From DATHKG01 sp035489435 (GTDB taxonomy: Bacteria; Bacteroidota; Bacteroidia; Chitinophagales; Chitinophagaceae): 64,000 bases of DNA. The translations under genes and the position numbers were made by a program. The first letter of the stretch is position 1. Every line of letters starts with the position of its first letter. The stretch is from assembly GCA_035489435.1 (NCBI GenBank), contig DATHKG010000060.1. One strand, written 5' to 3'. Positions 9,501 through 18,054 of this stretch are shown one piece after another. The notes under the pieces were generated by a model. It searched no databases, had not been told where the DNA came from, and worked only from the letters and a program-made list of their open reading frames with translations.

Positions 9501-9912
9501 GGACTATTATATCAGGAATATGGAAGGTTCCGGTAATAATTACCAGGTACTTACAAATCGCTATAGGAGCGAATCAGAACCGGGCAACGGTCATGATTAC
9601 CGCGCTTCAAGAGGTGGAACCCAAAGTAATAGTACACGTTTGTCTGATTATTATCTGCAGGATGGCTCCTATTTCAGATGTACAAACCTGACTTTAGGAT
9701 ATAGTCTGGGAAATGTAAACGGACTTAAGCAGATCGGCATCACAAATCTTCGTTTATACGTTGGAGTTGATAATGCATTCACAATTACAAACTACCTGGG
9801 ATACAATCCTGAGGTCGACTATAACAATGGTAGCAATCTGACTCCTGGTGTTGACTATGGTAAATATCCACTTGTAAGAGGATACAATGCAGGAATCAGA
9901 GTAGTGTTCTAA
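6532..9912 (+). CDS. SusC/RagA family TonB-dependent outer-membrane transporter
   Basis: An 1126-residue receptor, normal in length. Order: signal peptide (to about residue 26), carboxypeptidase-like regulatory domain (VAGTITDDKNLPLQGVSISA to about residue 105), the SusC link region (LEQVVSIGYQRLRKSDLTGA), the plug with GKVAGVQVSQVSGAPYAG and RGIGSINASSEPLYVIDGYA, DDIESIEILKDAASAAIYGS, and a long beta-barrel ending in Phe. SusC proteins import oligosaccharides across the outer membrane with the help of TonB and a SusD lid. The SusD partner follows after 59 bp. The downstream GH29 fucosidase suggests fucosylated glycans as cargo; this is inference. Confidence 0.97.
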   Translation: MQVRFYSIVSFFFYLALLIIPGTAFCDPTDSGPFAEVIVAGTITDDKNLPLQGVSISAKTGNQGTITDKSGKFSLQVEEGTILVVSSSGFESQELTAKADNSIRLTLKQDVQSLEQVVSIGYQRLRKSDLTGAISSVKSSELNLSSPTLSQALVGKVAGVQVSQVSGAPYAGTKIRVRGIGSINASSEPLYVIDGYAVGGNINSGPGNGGTGTGGYNPNTAGNDVFINPDDIESIEILKDAASAAIYGSRASAGVVLITTKRGKLGKGTLQYNYQIGVTELAKKVKLMNSSEFAQLFIDGRNGSYKDILIANGVTWNDSYYSDDNNTRIAKGGGSGSTIIKAIYDFPSQKMITPEFNTDWQDALYRSALVQRHSLSFSGGKEGVRYAISGGYQDQPGILTATYQKRINFRANIDGEISKKLKFSTSTSVTNTNGREVQEGRFNQGPILGALVMMPIFAVYNPDGSLQLGKAAERFDGFTYSLQGIENPVALAEKVNITRKGMRSTFNGNVTYEIIPQLTAKVNLGLQTYNEKYEYFYPTTLSSGENPPGSAQAIAAAQASSQTLETQDKLAEFTLNYHKKFGKSSIDALAGYTAQETYTDLTSVTAKNFSNDLVPEITAQGAAAGSFLLNGNTGKSTTTLVSYLGRVLYNYDQRYYISGSIRADGSSRFGPQNRYGVFPSVSGGWNISNENFYNDWLGAGSTLKLRASWGLSGNNNIGNYQYLQLLAQPGGTVIGNNIVSATWAGKMADDKLGWESTSQYNIGTDITILNGRIGIIANYYVGRSFNLLYEKNVSALSGTTTVLTNLKNSDIRNNGFDLQVDAKIIRTKDFSFNVSGNITANKNEVKSLDGASEIFRAGAERSYVTHVTREGQPIGMFYGLKVGGMVRASDMANIAADDAVYLANNRSFPKGYVLKGPPRSVGYSSTPLNPGDLYFIDNNGDGVVNEADKDVIGSPYPDFTYGFNLTFAYKNLDLSASFNGSQGNKVLDGQDYYIRNMEGSGNNYQVLTNRYRSESEPGNGHDYRASRGGTQSNSTRLSDYYLQDGSYFRCTNLTLGYSLGNVNGLKQIGITNLRLYVGVDNAFTITNYLGYNPEVDYNNGSNLTPGVDYGKYPLVRGYNAGIRVVF

Positions 9913-9971
9913 GATCAGGTAAATAACTACCATTCGATTATCCCAGGCTCAAATCAAATAAAAAAGAACAG

Positions 9972-11504
9972 ATGAAATCAAAAATATTTTTCGTTGCAAT
10001 AGCAACATTTACGCTCGGAGTTTCCTGTAGCAAATCATTTCTTGAGCAGGATCCACCGAATTCGATATCAATAGATAAAAATTTTCAGACTGAAAATGAC
10101 ATCAGCCTCGCAGTAAGTGGTGTTTACCAGGCATTGCGAACCGGAAACGCTGTAGGCGAGGGTTCGGGCACTTGGACGGACGACCGTTCAGATGATGTAA
10201 ATTCAACAGATAATCAATCCAACAATGGTGAACCATTTCAGTTTACTGCGTTTGCGTTATCACCAAGTAACACCTATCTGTATAGCCATTGGGTAGCATT
10301 GTATAATCCTATATCAAGGGCTAACCTTGTTCTTTCGCAGATTGATAAAATTGCATTTTCGAACGAAGCAACCAAAAATCAGTATATCGCTGAGCTTAAG
10401 TTCATCAGGGCTTTTATGTATTTCAACCTGGTAAAAGAATTTGGTGAGGTTCCAGTGGTTACAGAAAGGCTGAACAACCCTGACGAAGCAAAAGCAATCA
10501 CCAGGCGTGAATCAAGGGAAACCGTTTATCAGCAGATAATAGCAGATCTGAAAGATGTAATCACTAGTTCATTGCCTGTTATTCAACCTGCTGCCGGCAA
10601 GGGCCGCGTATCCATGCAGGCAGCAAACGGACTCCTGGGTAAAGTATATCTCACGATGGCGGCGTCAGGTGTTGATGTTTCAAATTCGAATGCAAATCTG
10701 AACAACGCAAAAACATATCTCCTCGCATGCTACAATCAACGCACATTTGCAAACCTGGCTGATATACCATTTGCTGATGTATTTGACGTGTCAAAAAAAT
10801 CAACAAATGCAGAAATCATATGGCAGATTTCAAATAAACAGGGAGATCCAACATATTCATCAGCAATAGCCCGTAATAACCAGGCGCGTGGCGAAACAAT
10901 TAACTCGTTGGTTGTGTCAACAGGCGTAGGCGGAACGCTTTCAGCGGATCTGAGAAAAGAATTCGAAACCGGTGATAAACGTACTGAATATTCCATTAAA
11001 TATGCAGCACATCCATCTGTTCAGGATTATTTCATTACAAAATTCCGCGATGTAAGTGCTACTGCCGGAACTCTGGGTTATGGTGGAAACGATTGGATAT
11101 TGTTAAGATATGCCGATATTATTCTTTGCCTGGCCGAAGCGCATATGCGTTTGAATGAAAATGCTATGGCAATCACATACCTTGATATGGTGAGAACCAG
11201 GGCAGGTATGCCAGGCTACATTGCAATGATGAACATCCCGGCTTATGCTTCTAGGTATCCTACGCTAAAACTGGCTATCCTTCATGAAAGGCGCGTGGAA
11301 CTGGCCTTTGAACACCACAGATGGCATGACCTCGTCAGATTTTTTAATCCTTCAGAACTGGTGGCTTACTTCAAACAAAAGAGCCAGTCTGACTACAATA
11401 ATTCACCCCTTAGTAATATCAGCGAGAAAGATTATTATTTCCCTATTCCCCTGAATGAAACCAGGCTCGATCCTGAACAAATGTTTCAGAATCCCGGTTA
11501 CTAA
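9972..11504 (+). CDS. SusD/RagB family glycan-binding lipoprotein
   Basis: A 510-residue surface lipoprotein. The N-terminus has a lipobox with Cys19 (TLGVSC). The TPR-rich SusD core follows (NLVLSQIDKI, YIAELKFIRAFMYFNLVKEFGEVPVV), and the C-terminus has the RagB/SusD domain (RYADIILCLAEAHMRLNENA, LAILHERRVELAFEHHRWHD, YFPIPLNETRLDP). SusD forms the hinged lid over SusC and binds substrate at the cell surface. It is cotranscribed with the SusC gene, and a strong terminator follows the stop codon. Length and domain order are typical. The glycan bound cannot be read from sequence. Confidence 0.97.
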   Translation: MKSKIFFVAIATFTLGVSCSKSFLEQDPPNSISIDKNFQTENDISLAVSGVYQALRTGNAVGEGSGTWTDDRSDDVNSTDNQSNNGEPFQFTAFALSPSNTYLYSHWVALYNPISRANLVLSQIDKIAFSNEATKNQYIAELKFIRAFMYFNLVKEFGEVPVVTERLNNPDEAKAITRRESRETVYQQIIADLKDVITSSLPVIQPAAGKGRVSMQAANGLLGKVYLTMAASGVDVSNSNANLNNAKTYLLACYNQRTFANLADIPFADVFDVSKKSTNAEIIWQISNKQGDPTYSSAIARNNQARGETINSLVVSTGVGGTLSADLRKEFETGDKRTEYSIKYAAHPSVQDYFITKFRDVSATAGTLGYGGNDWILLRYADIILCLAEAHMRLNENAMAITYLDMVRTRAGMPGYIAMMNIPAYASRYPTLKLAILHERRVELAFEHHRWHDLVRFFNPSELVAYFKQKSQSDYNNSPLSNISEKDYYFPIPLNETRLDPEQMFQNPGY

Positions 11505-11512
11505 CACACCTG

Positions 11513-11542
11513 GCTCCGGATCGACTGGTCCGGAGCTTTTTT
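11513..11542 (+). terminator. Intrinsic terminator after SusD
   Basis: GCTCCGGA (11513-11520) pairs perfectly with TCCGGAGC (11529-11536), 8-nt loop, followed by six T. It separates the SusC/SusD unit from the AAA+ gene. Confidence 0.85.
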
Positions 11543-11569
11543 CCTTCCTGCTTTCCCTTATTTGACCGC

Positions 11570-12199
11570 ATGCTAAAATCTCATAGCTTTGAGATTGCTA
11601 TGCAAAAACTCTATAATACTCCGGCAGAACTGCAAACTGCCCTTGCTTCGGCTATCCACGGAAACAAAGACTTACCAAAACATGATCTTGTTTATGATGA
11701 TGTGCTGATAGATCAGGATATGATAAGCTCAATTCAGGATCTGAATATTTTGGTAACGCAATCACATGTTCGTGACAGGGGCAATCAGCCCCCTCCCTCA
11801 AAAGGAATAATTGCTTTGTTCGACGGCAGTTCATCTTCTTCTAAAATCCTCATTGCAAATTTACTCGCCACACAGGCAGGTGTTGAAACGACGATGGTTG
11901 ATCTCTCAAAGGTCGTTTCAAAATATATTGGTGAAACTGAAAAAAATCTTACAAAGATTTTTGATGAGGCCGACAAAAGTGGCAACATACTTTTTTTTGA
12001 TGAAGCGGATGCCCTGTTTGGTAAAAGAAGCAACGTTAAAGATTCCCATGACAGGTATGCAAACATTGAATTGGCATATTTCACCACACTTGCTGAGAAC
12101 AGGAGCGGACTTACCATAGTGTCAGTAAAAAGTAAAACTAATCTCGATGAAGCTTTTTTACGAAGGCTGCGTACGACCATTTCTTTTCCAAAGAAATAA
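11570..12199 (+). CDS. AAA+ ATPase-like protein with degenerate Walker A
   Basis: A 209-residue single AAA+ module of the VCP/FtsH-like type. Walker B is intact (NILFFDEADALFGKRS, residues 139-154), the VVSKYIGETEKNL segment before it is typical, and FLRRLR near the C-terminus supplies the arginine-finger region. Walker A, expected as GxxxxGK(S/T), reads GSSSSSKI at 86-93: the conserved Gly before Lys is Ser, and Ser/Thr after Lys is Ile. Sensor-1 Asn also seems replaced (TIVSVKSKTN). ATP binding may be weakened, so a regulatory or decayed role is possible. An alternative ATG at 11600 exists. It lies 15 bp before the GH29 gene, probably on one transcript. Confidence 0.8.
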   Translation: MLKSHSFEIAMQKLYNTPAELQTALASAIHGNKDLPKHDLVYDDVLIDQDMISSIQDLNILVTQSHVRDRGNQPPPSKGIIALFDGSSSSSKILIANLLATQAGVETTMVDLSKVVSKYIGETEKNLTKIFDEADKSGNILFFDEADALFGKRSNVKDSHDRYANIELAYFTTLAENRSGLTIVSVKSKTNLDEAFLRRLRTTISFPKK

Positions 12200-12214
12200 C
12201 CCAATTCAATACTT

Positions 12215-13861
12215 ATGAACAGAAGAAAACTTGTCAAATCCCTTGCAGGTGCAATTGCATCTTTATCTGTTTCAAACAAAATATCAGCAGCGGCAATAAA
12301 TAAAATAGCAACCGGGATGACTCCGATGGAATTTCAGCCAACCTGGGAATCCCTGAAACAATATTCAGTTCCTGAATGGTACCGCGATGCAAAGTTTGGC
12401 ATCTGGGCACACTGGGGTCCTCAATGTCAACCGGAAAGCGGTGATTGGTATGCCAGGGAGATGTATATGGAAGGAACGGATAAATACAAGATCCACCTTC
12501 AGAAATATGGACATCCATCTCAATTTGGTTTCAAAGATGTAATACATCAATGGAAGGCCGACAAATGGAAACCTGATGAATTGCTTTCATTTTATAAGTC
12601 AGCCGGCGCAAAGTATTTTGTAGCCTTAGCCAATCATCATGACAATCTTGATTTATATAACAGCACGCATCAACCCTGGAACTCGGTACGTGTCGGACCC
12701 AAAAAAGATATAATCGGAGCATGGGCCAACTCTGCCCGCAAAAATGGTTTGTATTTTGGCACCAGCGTACATGCTTCTCATGCCTGGAGCTGGTATGAAA
12801 CTTCAAGACGTTCCGATAAGACCGGGCCAAAGGCCGGAACCCCTTATGACGGTTCGTTGACAACAAAAGACGGTAAAGGCAAATGGTGGGATGGACTTGA
12901 TCCACAGGAATTGTATGCACAAAGTCATCCACTCAGCGAAAACAGTTTTGATAATTCAACGATTCATAAACAGTGGAACTGGGGCGACGGTGTATCACCT
13001 CCATCAGAAGTTTATATTGACAAATTTTATAAACGTACCATCGAACTCATCGACAAATATGAACCCGACCTGCTTTACTTTGATGATACGGCTTTGCCTT
13101 TATGGCCGGTAAGCGATGCCGGCCTGAAGATCGCAGCGCATATGTATAATAAAAGTATATTTCGAAAAGGTTCAGTACAGGCAGTCATCAATGGCAAAGT
13201 GCTTGATGAAGAACAACGGAAATGCCTGGTTTGGGATATTGAAAGAGGGCAAAGCAACAGTATCGAGCCCTTACCATGGCAAACCGATACCTGTATCGGC
13301 AACTGGCATTATGATGACCGTGTGTTTGTAAATCATAAATACAAATCCGCTCAAACAGTCATCCATACATTGATTGATGTTGTGAGTAAAAATGGAAATT
13401 TGTTATTGAGTGTTCCGGTCCGGGGTGATGGCACTATAGATGCTGACGAAAGAACTATTGTTCAGGAAATAGGCAAATGGATGCGTATATATAGTGAGTG
13501 TATTTACAGTACAAGACCATGGAAAGTGTTCGGCGAAGGGCCTGCCATGGCTTCGGCTGTTGCTATAAATGCACAGGGATTTAATGAAGGCAAAGGAAAA
13601 CCTTTCACCCGGGAAGATATAAGGTTCACAAAAAAGGGAAAATTTTTATATGCTATTCCATTGGGTGCACCGCTTGAAAATAAACTGGTGATTAAATCAC
13701 TTGCAGAAAATGCCACCCATTATCCCGGAAAAATTGAGCGTGTTGTATTAGTTGGAAACAATCTTAATCTTGAATTCAGAAATTCGCCCGATGGATTGGA
13801 AATAATCGTTCCTGAATCTGTGAAAAAGGAGTATGCTTATGCTGTTAAAATTACTATCTAG
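12215..13861 (+). CDS. GH29 alpha-L-fucosidase, exported
   Basis: A 548-residue retaining alpha-L-fucosidase. The N-terminus MNRRKLVKSLAGAIASLSVS is a signal with a Tat-like twin Arg. The catalytic barrel shows WYRDAKFGIWAHWGPQCQPE, AKYFVALANHHDNLDLYNS (the substrate-contacting HH pair) and PDLLYFDD with the predicted nucleophile Asp290. A beta-sandwich C-terminal domain follows from about residue 430. GH29 enzymes release terminal L-fucose from glycans in the periplasm or on the surface. Acting with the SusC/SusD pair upstream it defines a small fucosylated-glycan PUL. The family call is strong; linkage specificity is not. Confidence 0.95.
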   Translation: MNRRKLVKSLAGAIASLSVSNKISAAAINKIATGMTPMEFQPTWESLKQYSVPEWYRDAKFGIWAHWGPQCQPESGDWYAREMYMEGTDKYKIHLQKYGHPSQFGFKDVIHQWKADKWKPDELLSFYKSAGAKYFVALANHHDNLDLYNSTHQPWNSVRVGPKKDIIGAWANSARKNGLYFGTSVHASHAWSWYETSRRSDKTGPKAGTPYDGSLTTKDGKGKWWDGLDPQELYAQSHPLSENSFDNSTIHKQWNWGDGVSPPSEVYIDKFYKRTIELIDKYEPDLLYFDDTALPLWPVSDAGLKIAAHMYNKSIFRKGSVQAVINGKVLDEEQRKCLVWDIERGQSNSIEPLPWQTDTCIGNWHYDDRVFVNHKYKSAQTVIHTLIDVVSKNGNLLLSVPVRGDGTIDADERTIVQEIGKWMRIYSECIYSTRPWKVFGEGPAMASAVAINAQGFNEGKGKPFTREDIRFTKKGKFLYAIPLGAPLENKLVIKSLAENATHYPGKIERVVLVGNNLNLEFRNSPDGLEIIVPESVKKEYAYAVKITI

Positions 13862-13954
13862 AAGTTCTATCTGCCGTTGCGATTGTATTAATCCGGGCAA
13901 GCCGGAATCAATCCCTGGTATCATCATATTAGTTTAATAAATTGAAGTAAGATT

Positions 13955-14548
13955 ATGAATCCAGGATCAGTTTGGTTAAAAAAACATGGTGGCAAAGTAT
14001 TAAACATCTCTTTGATCACCTTTATATTACTGCTCATCTTTGTGCCTGATGCAAAGTCATGGATGATGCGACAATTGATCCATACGGGCTTGTTTAATGC
14101 ACAGGTAGATAAACATCCGGCATTGTCTGCATCAACTATCGGCGAACTTGGACTTACATTCGTTGATACCGCAGGTAATAGTTTGTCATCAGCATCGTTG
14201 AAAGGGAAAATTGTATTTATCAACTTCTGGGCAACCTGGTGTCCTCCTTGCCGGGCGGAGATGCCTTCCCTTAGCAAGCTCTACCAGGAATTTGAAAATG
14301 ATAAAGATATTATCTTCCTTTTTGTAAGTGAAGATGAAGACCTTACCAAAGCCATTGAGTATTTGCAGGCTCATCAGTATCAGCTTCCTTTATATAGTGC
14401 ATCCGGCGGTGCACCGGATAGTTTTTATTCCGGCACATTGCCCACCACCCTGGTATTCGATAAAGTTGGGAAACTGTTCCATAAACATGAAGGGATGGCC
14501 AACTATAATACCAGTAAGTTTATTTCCTCTTTACGGGCACTAAAATAA
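13955..14548 (+). CDS. TlpA-like membrane-anchored thioredoxin
   Basis: A 197-residue protein with an N-terminal membrane anchor (residues 14-31, KVLNISLITFILLLIFVP) and a periplasmic thioredoxin-like domain. The redox motif is FWATWCPPCRAEMP with Cys96 and Cys99, followed by LYQEFENDKDIIFLFVSEDE and the cis-Pro segment GTLPTTLVFDK. TlpA/ResA-like proteins reduce disulfides outside the cytoplasm, often in cytochrome c maturation or oxidative defence. It is a single-gene unit, convergent with the acidic hypothetical gene 22 bp on. The specific partner is unknown. Confidence 0.92.
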   Translation: MNPGSVWLKKHGGKVLNISLITFILLLIFVPDAKSWMMRQLIHTGLFNAQVDKHPALSASTIGELGLTFVDTAGNSLSSASLKGKIVFINFWATWCPPCRAEMPSLSKLYQEFENDKDIIFLFVSEDEDLTKAIEYLQAHQYQLPLYSASGGAPDSFYSGTLPTTLVFDKVGKLFHKHEGMANYNTSKFISSLRALK

Positions 14549-14570
14549 GAGTGCCTCGTTCAGCGGTTTT

Positions 14571-14957
14571 TTATTGCTGTTTAAGTTCAGCCAATTTACC
14601 ACCAGTCGGCGCATCGCCATCACCATCTTTATCGTCATCATCATCTTCCTCATCTTCATCATCCTCTTCTTCCAGCTGGTTGTACTGATAAGATAATGTT
14701 TCATCAAACATTTGGTAATCGAACCCGGCTTTTCCCTCCGCTGCGGCATAAACGAAAGCAAAGTTCAGATCATACAGGTCATCTTCAGTTAACCATTCTT
14801 CATCTGTAGCGAGCACAATCCATTTATACAAGGAAAGGTTCTCATCATCGGTCTCAATTTTCTCAGTGAGACTTTTCTTTTCTATTACAAACCTGTTTCG
14901 GCCACTACCTTTCCACTCAATGGCGGAACCGTTAACTTCCCAGTTTCCTATTTTCAT
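14571..14957 (-). CDS. Hypothetical protein with acidic C-terminal tail
   Basis: A 128-residue cytoplasmic protein. The first 95 residues look folded, with strand-rich MKIGNWEVNGSAIEWKG and NRFVIEKKSL, then helical LYKWIVLATDEEWLTEDDLY. The last third is a run of Asp/Glu (about residues 96-117) ending KLAELKQQ. No catalytic motif is seen. Acidic tails of this kind are low complexity and may mediate charge-based contacts; the function is unknown. It is on the minus strand between TlpA and the DUF1579 gene, which diverges from it. Confidence 0.75.
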   Translation of the reverse strand: MKIGNWEVNGSAIEWKGSGRNRFVIEKKSLTEKIETDDENLSLYKWIVLATDEEWLTEDDLYDLNFAFVYAAAEGKAGFDYQMFDETLSYQYNQLEEEDDEDEEDDDDDKDGDGDAPTGGKLAELKQQ

Positions 14958-15055
14958 ATTTTTGCTTTAGATTTTTTTAGCACCAAGAACATGCCATTGA
15001 AGATATTGTTTACATTTATAAATCATATAAAAATTCATGTATATAAAATCTCGTT

Positions 15056-15562
15056 ATGGGAAAATTTGACGATTCATTGAAAGATGGACAACACAAATTA
15101 TTATCTGGGATTTCAGGACAGTGGCAGGGAACTGCCAGGACCTGGTTTGAAGGGGATGATCCCGTAGATGAGTCACCTATTGCGGGAACTATCCGTTCAA
15201 TTCTTGAGGGCCGGTTCGCTTTGCATGAGTATGCCAGCACCTTCCAGGGTAAACCATTGTCTGGTATGGCTATCTATGGGTATGACCTCCGGCATAACCA
15301 GTGGCAATCTGTTCTAATAGACAGCTTTCATATGAGCACCGGTATCATGTTTTTACAGGGTAATTCGACCAATGAAATCGCATTTACCGGCACATATGCC
15401 AGCCTTGAACCTGAGCCACAGCATTGGGGCTGGAGAATAGAATTAAAACAGGACGACCCTGATCATCTTCAGATCACTTCTTACAACATAACCCCGGCAG
15501 GAGAGTCTGCCAGGGCTGTTGAAATTGATTATAAACGTTTAAAAGTTGAACCGGCAAATTAA
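15056..15562 (+). CDS. DUF1579 family protein
   Basis: A 168-residue protein with the DUF1579 pattern: GQHKLLSGISGQWQGTARTW at the N-terminus, GTIRSILEGRFALHEYAST, then MAIYGYDLRHNQWQSVLIDS, and a final beta-rich part. The fold is a lipocalin-like barrel and the family has no proven biochemical role. No signal peptide. Length is normal. It diverges from the acidic hypothetical gene and is convergent with the ScyD-like gene. Confidence 0.88.
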   Translation: MGKFDDSLKDGQHKLLSGISGQWQGTARTWFEGDDPVDESPIAGTIRSILEGRFALHEYASTFQGKPLSGMAIYGYDLRHNQWQSVLIDSFHMSTGIMFLQGNSTNEIAFTGTYASLEPEPQHWGWRIELKQDDPDHLQITSYNITPAGESARAVEIDYKRLKVEPAN

Positions 15563-15579
15563 TACCCGGCTTGAAACCA

Positions 15580-16620
15580 CTAATCGTAAGTGACCTTTAA
15601 AAGGCTGCCATCACCAGTGCTGGTTACATACCAGGTATGATCATTCACTTGTTTAAGGCCAGCAGGTGTATTTAATCCCCCGGTAAGCTCTTTCATCGAA
15701 TTTCCATTTGTCCAAACGAGCCGGCCTGAGTTTGGAACAAAGCCCATCTGGCCAAACTGACCATGTTCCATCACGAGTTTTCCTTTTCTGCCACCTTCAA
15801 CTATATCAACCAGTGTTGTAAAGCCCGGCTGATATACAGACAGGGCCCCGCCTGTACTTAGTTTGTAGATTGTAGCCTTGCCCTGCGGAAAAGGAAAGCC
15901 CGTTAGAGTTGTAACAAGCAGATTCTGCCCGTCATAATACAGTGATGTTGGCACCTGGTGAATCTGTGGGGGTCCTACCGGTGTAGGGTTAGCTATAGGC
16001 GCAAATTCTGTAACTATGCTCAGTACTCCATTACTGGCGCGACGTAGCACCGCGTTTGAGGCCGCGTCCGTAAGATATATATTTCCGCCATCTCCTGCTA
16101 CGATGCCATATGCATGTGTTTCATAAATCTTGTATTTAAAGTCGTAATCGAGCACAAAAGCACCAATATTCTCATAAGACAATGTGGAGGCATCTTTTGG
16201 TGCGTCGCCGGTTTGATAAGATGATGGGTTGACTTTATAAAGTTTACTATGACTACCTACGATGTATAACACCCCATTTGAAATAAGCAAATGTCCGGGG
16301 CCCTCGATTTCACCGTTATCAATTTTATAAGAATCAAATCCGGTATATACCGGGTATTTTTTGCCATCCTTTGTAACGACGGATACTTTGCCATCGTTTT
16401 TCCCGGTACCCATTTCTGCGACCCAGATCCTTCCATATTGATCGGCCTCTACGCCAATTGGAATGGCAAAACCGTCTGCAATAGTCGTGATTTTTAACTC
16501 AGGTTCAAGGTAGTCTTTGATTTTATGACAACTACCGGCAACCAGCAGTATCACTAACAGGCAAAGAGCAGGAAAAAATGGCTTAGAAAATTTGTTTGAA
16601 GTGACTGATAGGTGTTTCAT
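15580..16620 (-). CDS. ScyD/ScyE-like beta-propeller lipoprotein
   Basis: A 346-residue exported protein. The N-terminus is hydrophobic with a lipobox Cys31 (VAGSC). Propeller repeats follow: IPIGVEADQYGRIWVAEMGT, GPGHLLISNGVLYIVGSHSK, HAYGIVAGDGGNIYLTDAAS, TSLYYDGQNLLVTTLTGFPF and GLKQVNDHTWYVTSTGDGSL. These match ScyD/ScyE proteins and related NHL-like propellers, which in cyanobacteria accompany scytonemin synthesis; in Bacteroidota they occur without such genes, so a binding or lipid-anchored surface function is more likely. It stands alone, with a 716-bp gap on its promoter side. Confidence 0.75.
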   Translation of the reverse strand: MKHLSVTSNKFSKPFFPALCLLVILLVAGSCHKIKDYLEPELKITTIADGFAIPIGVEADQYGRIWVAEMGTGKNDGKVSVVTKDGKKYPVYTGFDSYKIDNGEIEGPGHLLISNGVLYIVGSHSKLYKVNPSSYQTGDAPKDASTLSYENIGAFVLDYDFKYKIYETHAYGIVAGDGGNIYLTDAASNAVLRRASNGVLSIVTEFAPIANPTPVGPPQIHQVPTSLYYDGQNLLVTTLTGFPFPQGKATIYKLSTGGALSVYQPGFTTLVDIVEGGRKGKLVMEHGQFGQMGFVPNSGRLVWTNGNSMKELTGGLNTPAGLKQVNDHTWYVTSTGDGSLLKVTYD

Positions 16621-16930
16621 GTTTTGTGTGAGTTTAGTGATGATTCAATCAAACAATAATCGGAATTTCACAGGCTTATATGTATAACCGGTTCACAGAC
16701 CTCGGATGCGCCGCCGCCGTGATAAAAGGAATCCACTAATCAATTGGTGAGTTTGTTTTCGCGTATGTATAAGGGTTAGGACCGAAGGAGGGACCTTTTA
16801 GTTCAGGCCAATCAGCCGTATTTATCCGGGAATCCAGGTGCGGAAGTTTTTATCAATAGCTGATACCGGTAAGCCGATTTGCATAAATCAACATAATTTT
16901 TGTTTTAGCAAAATGTTGATAGATAACAAA
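16621..16930. other. Intergenic region, nothing recognised
   Basis: This stretch and the end of the gap up to 17336 show no strong gene, repeat or RNA signature on either strand. A minus-strand reading around 16777-16860 gives a short peptide without a start codon, which I could not assign. Confidence 0.3.
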
Positions 16931-17104
16931 TCAGGTTTGACGAAGGCTCAACTTTATTGTGGTAGCCGTATTAGTATTTTTGAAAAGCAATGTGGTGATA
17001 GCCGGTAAGCAAAGTAAAATCAAAAGCGCTGACCCGGCCAATCCGCTTAATGCAACAGCACCCGGTAGCAGGAACTTCAATAAGATCAGTTTACTGCTTT
17101 GCAT
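16931..17104 (-). CDS. Possible small membrane protein (weak)
   Basis: An ORF of 57 residues from ATG 17104 (a longer start at 17188 exists). It has one hydrophobic segment (VALSGLAGSALLILLCLPAI), which could be a transmembrane helix, and a polar Thr-rich tail. There is no recognised domain or neighbour relation. A chance ORF in a non-coding gap is equally possible. Confidence 0.25.
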   Translation of the reverse strand: MQSSKLILLKFLLPGAVALSGLAGSALLILLCLPAITTLLFKNTNTATTIKLSLRQT

Positions 17105-17336
17105 ATGAGGGGTTATTCGGGTCCATCCCATGGACATACTAAATTTAACAAGTTTTTTTATAAAAACCTCAGAAGTTTTTTTTAGCAATTTTCAGCGGGT
17201 AGTTGGTGAGAAATAGAGGGTTATTGGCAGTTTAACACGAAAAGGTGATGAACGGATTATGTAGGATTTTGCACGTTTCATCAAATAGATTTTTCGGCTT
17301 TTGATCTTCCACCGACTTTGAGGTAAATACTTTTTT

Positions 17337-18020
17337 ATGAGAAGTAATTACCTGATTAACCCCCTGGTTATATTAATCCTGATTATCTCAGTCTTAACTA
17401 TTGTTAATTCCTGCCAGGCTCAAAGTCAAAAAAAAACTGAAGATAAAAAAGCAACATCCAAAAGGATTGTGGGTGGCCGCTGCGATGGTTGTGAAGTGAT
17501 GTGGGCTGGAGTACCCACCCGGATAGATTCTAAAGATACCAGCGCCGGATGGAATGAACCTGGCCAGAAATTAATCATCTCCGGGAAGATATTCAGGAAA
17601 GATGGCCGCACCCCGGCACCAAACACGATTGTGTATTATTATCATACGGATAACGAGGGATATTATTCGCCTGCAGCGGGACTGCCTGCTGAAGCCAAAC
17701 GTCATGGACATTTAAGGGGCTGGGTTAAATCTGATAACGAAGGGAATTATGCGATCTATACCATCCGCCCGGTTCCATATCCAAAGGAAAATATTCCAGC
17801 TCATGTACACTTACTGGTTAAGGAACCAAATATTGATAATGAGTATTTTATTGACGAGTTGGTTTTTGACGATGATAAATTTCTGACTGCTTCAATCAGG
17901 GCGGGGCACGAAAACCGTGGTGGAAGCGGTATTCTTAAAGTGAATGCCAGTAATCCTGTCCAAACCGCTTCACACAATATTATACTGGGGCTTAATATTC
18001 CCGATTATCCTGAGAAGTAA
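17337..18020 (+). CDS. Intradiol ring-cleavage dioxygenase-like lipoprotein
   Basis: A 227-residue protein with a lipoprotein signal (LTIVNSC, Cys26). The domain starts with GRCDGCEVMWAGVP and LIISGKIFRKDGRTPAPNTI, then VYYYHTDNEGYYS, HGHLRGWVKSDNEGNYAIYT, IRPVPYP and PAHVHLLVKEP. The Tyr of the NYAIYTIRP/PYP region and the PAHVH His pair match the non-heme Fe(III) ligands of protocatechuate-type dioxygenases. These normally cleave catechols in the cytoplasm; anchored forms in Bacteroidota are of unknown substrate, and may act on plant phenolics. It stands alone. The fold call is strong; catalysis is inferred. Confidence 0.88.
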   Translation: MRSNYLINPLVILILIISVLTIVNSCQAQSQKKTEDKKATSKRIVGGRCDGCEVMWAGVPTRIDSKDTSAGWNEPGQKLIISGKIFRKDGRTPAPNTIVYYYHTDNEGYYSPAAGLPAEAKRHGHLRGWVKSDNEGNYAIYTIRPVPYPKENIPAHVHLLVKEPNIDNEYFIDELVFDDDKFLTASIRAGHENRGGSGILKVNASNPVQTASHNIILGLNIPDYPEK

Positions 18021-18054
18021 CTATTCTCACTGACATTGTACTATCCCCGGGGTT

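Noticed and set aside
11785..12279. A 164-residue minus-strand ORF over the AAA+ gene
   Set aside because: It overlaps the AAA+ gene, whose Walker B is conserved, and its own product looks like antisense low complexity.
16777..16870. A minus-strand peptide DSRINTADWPELKGPSFGPN as a possible gene fragment
   Set aside because: No start codon, short, and no family recognised; kept as unassigned intergenic sequence.
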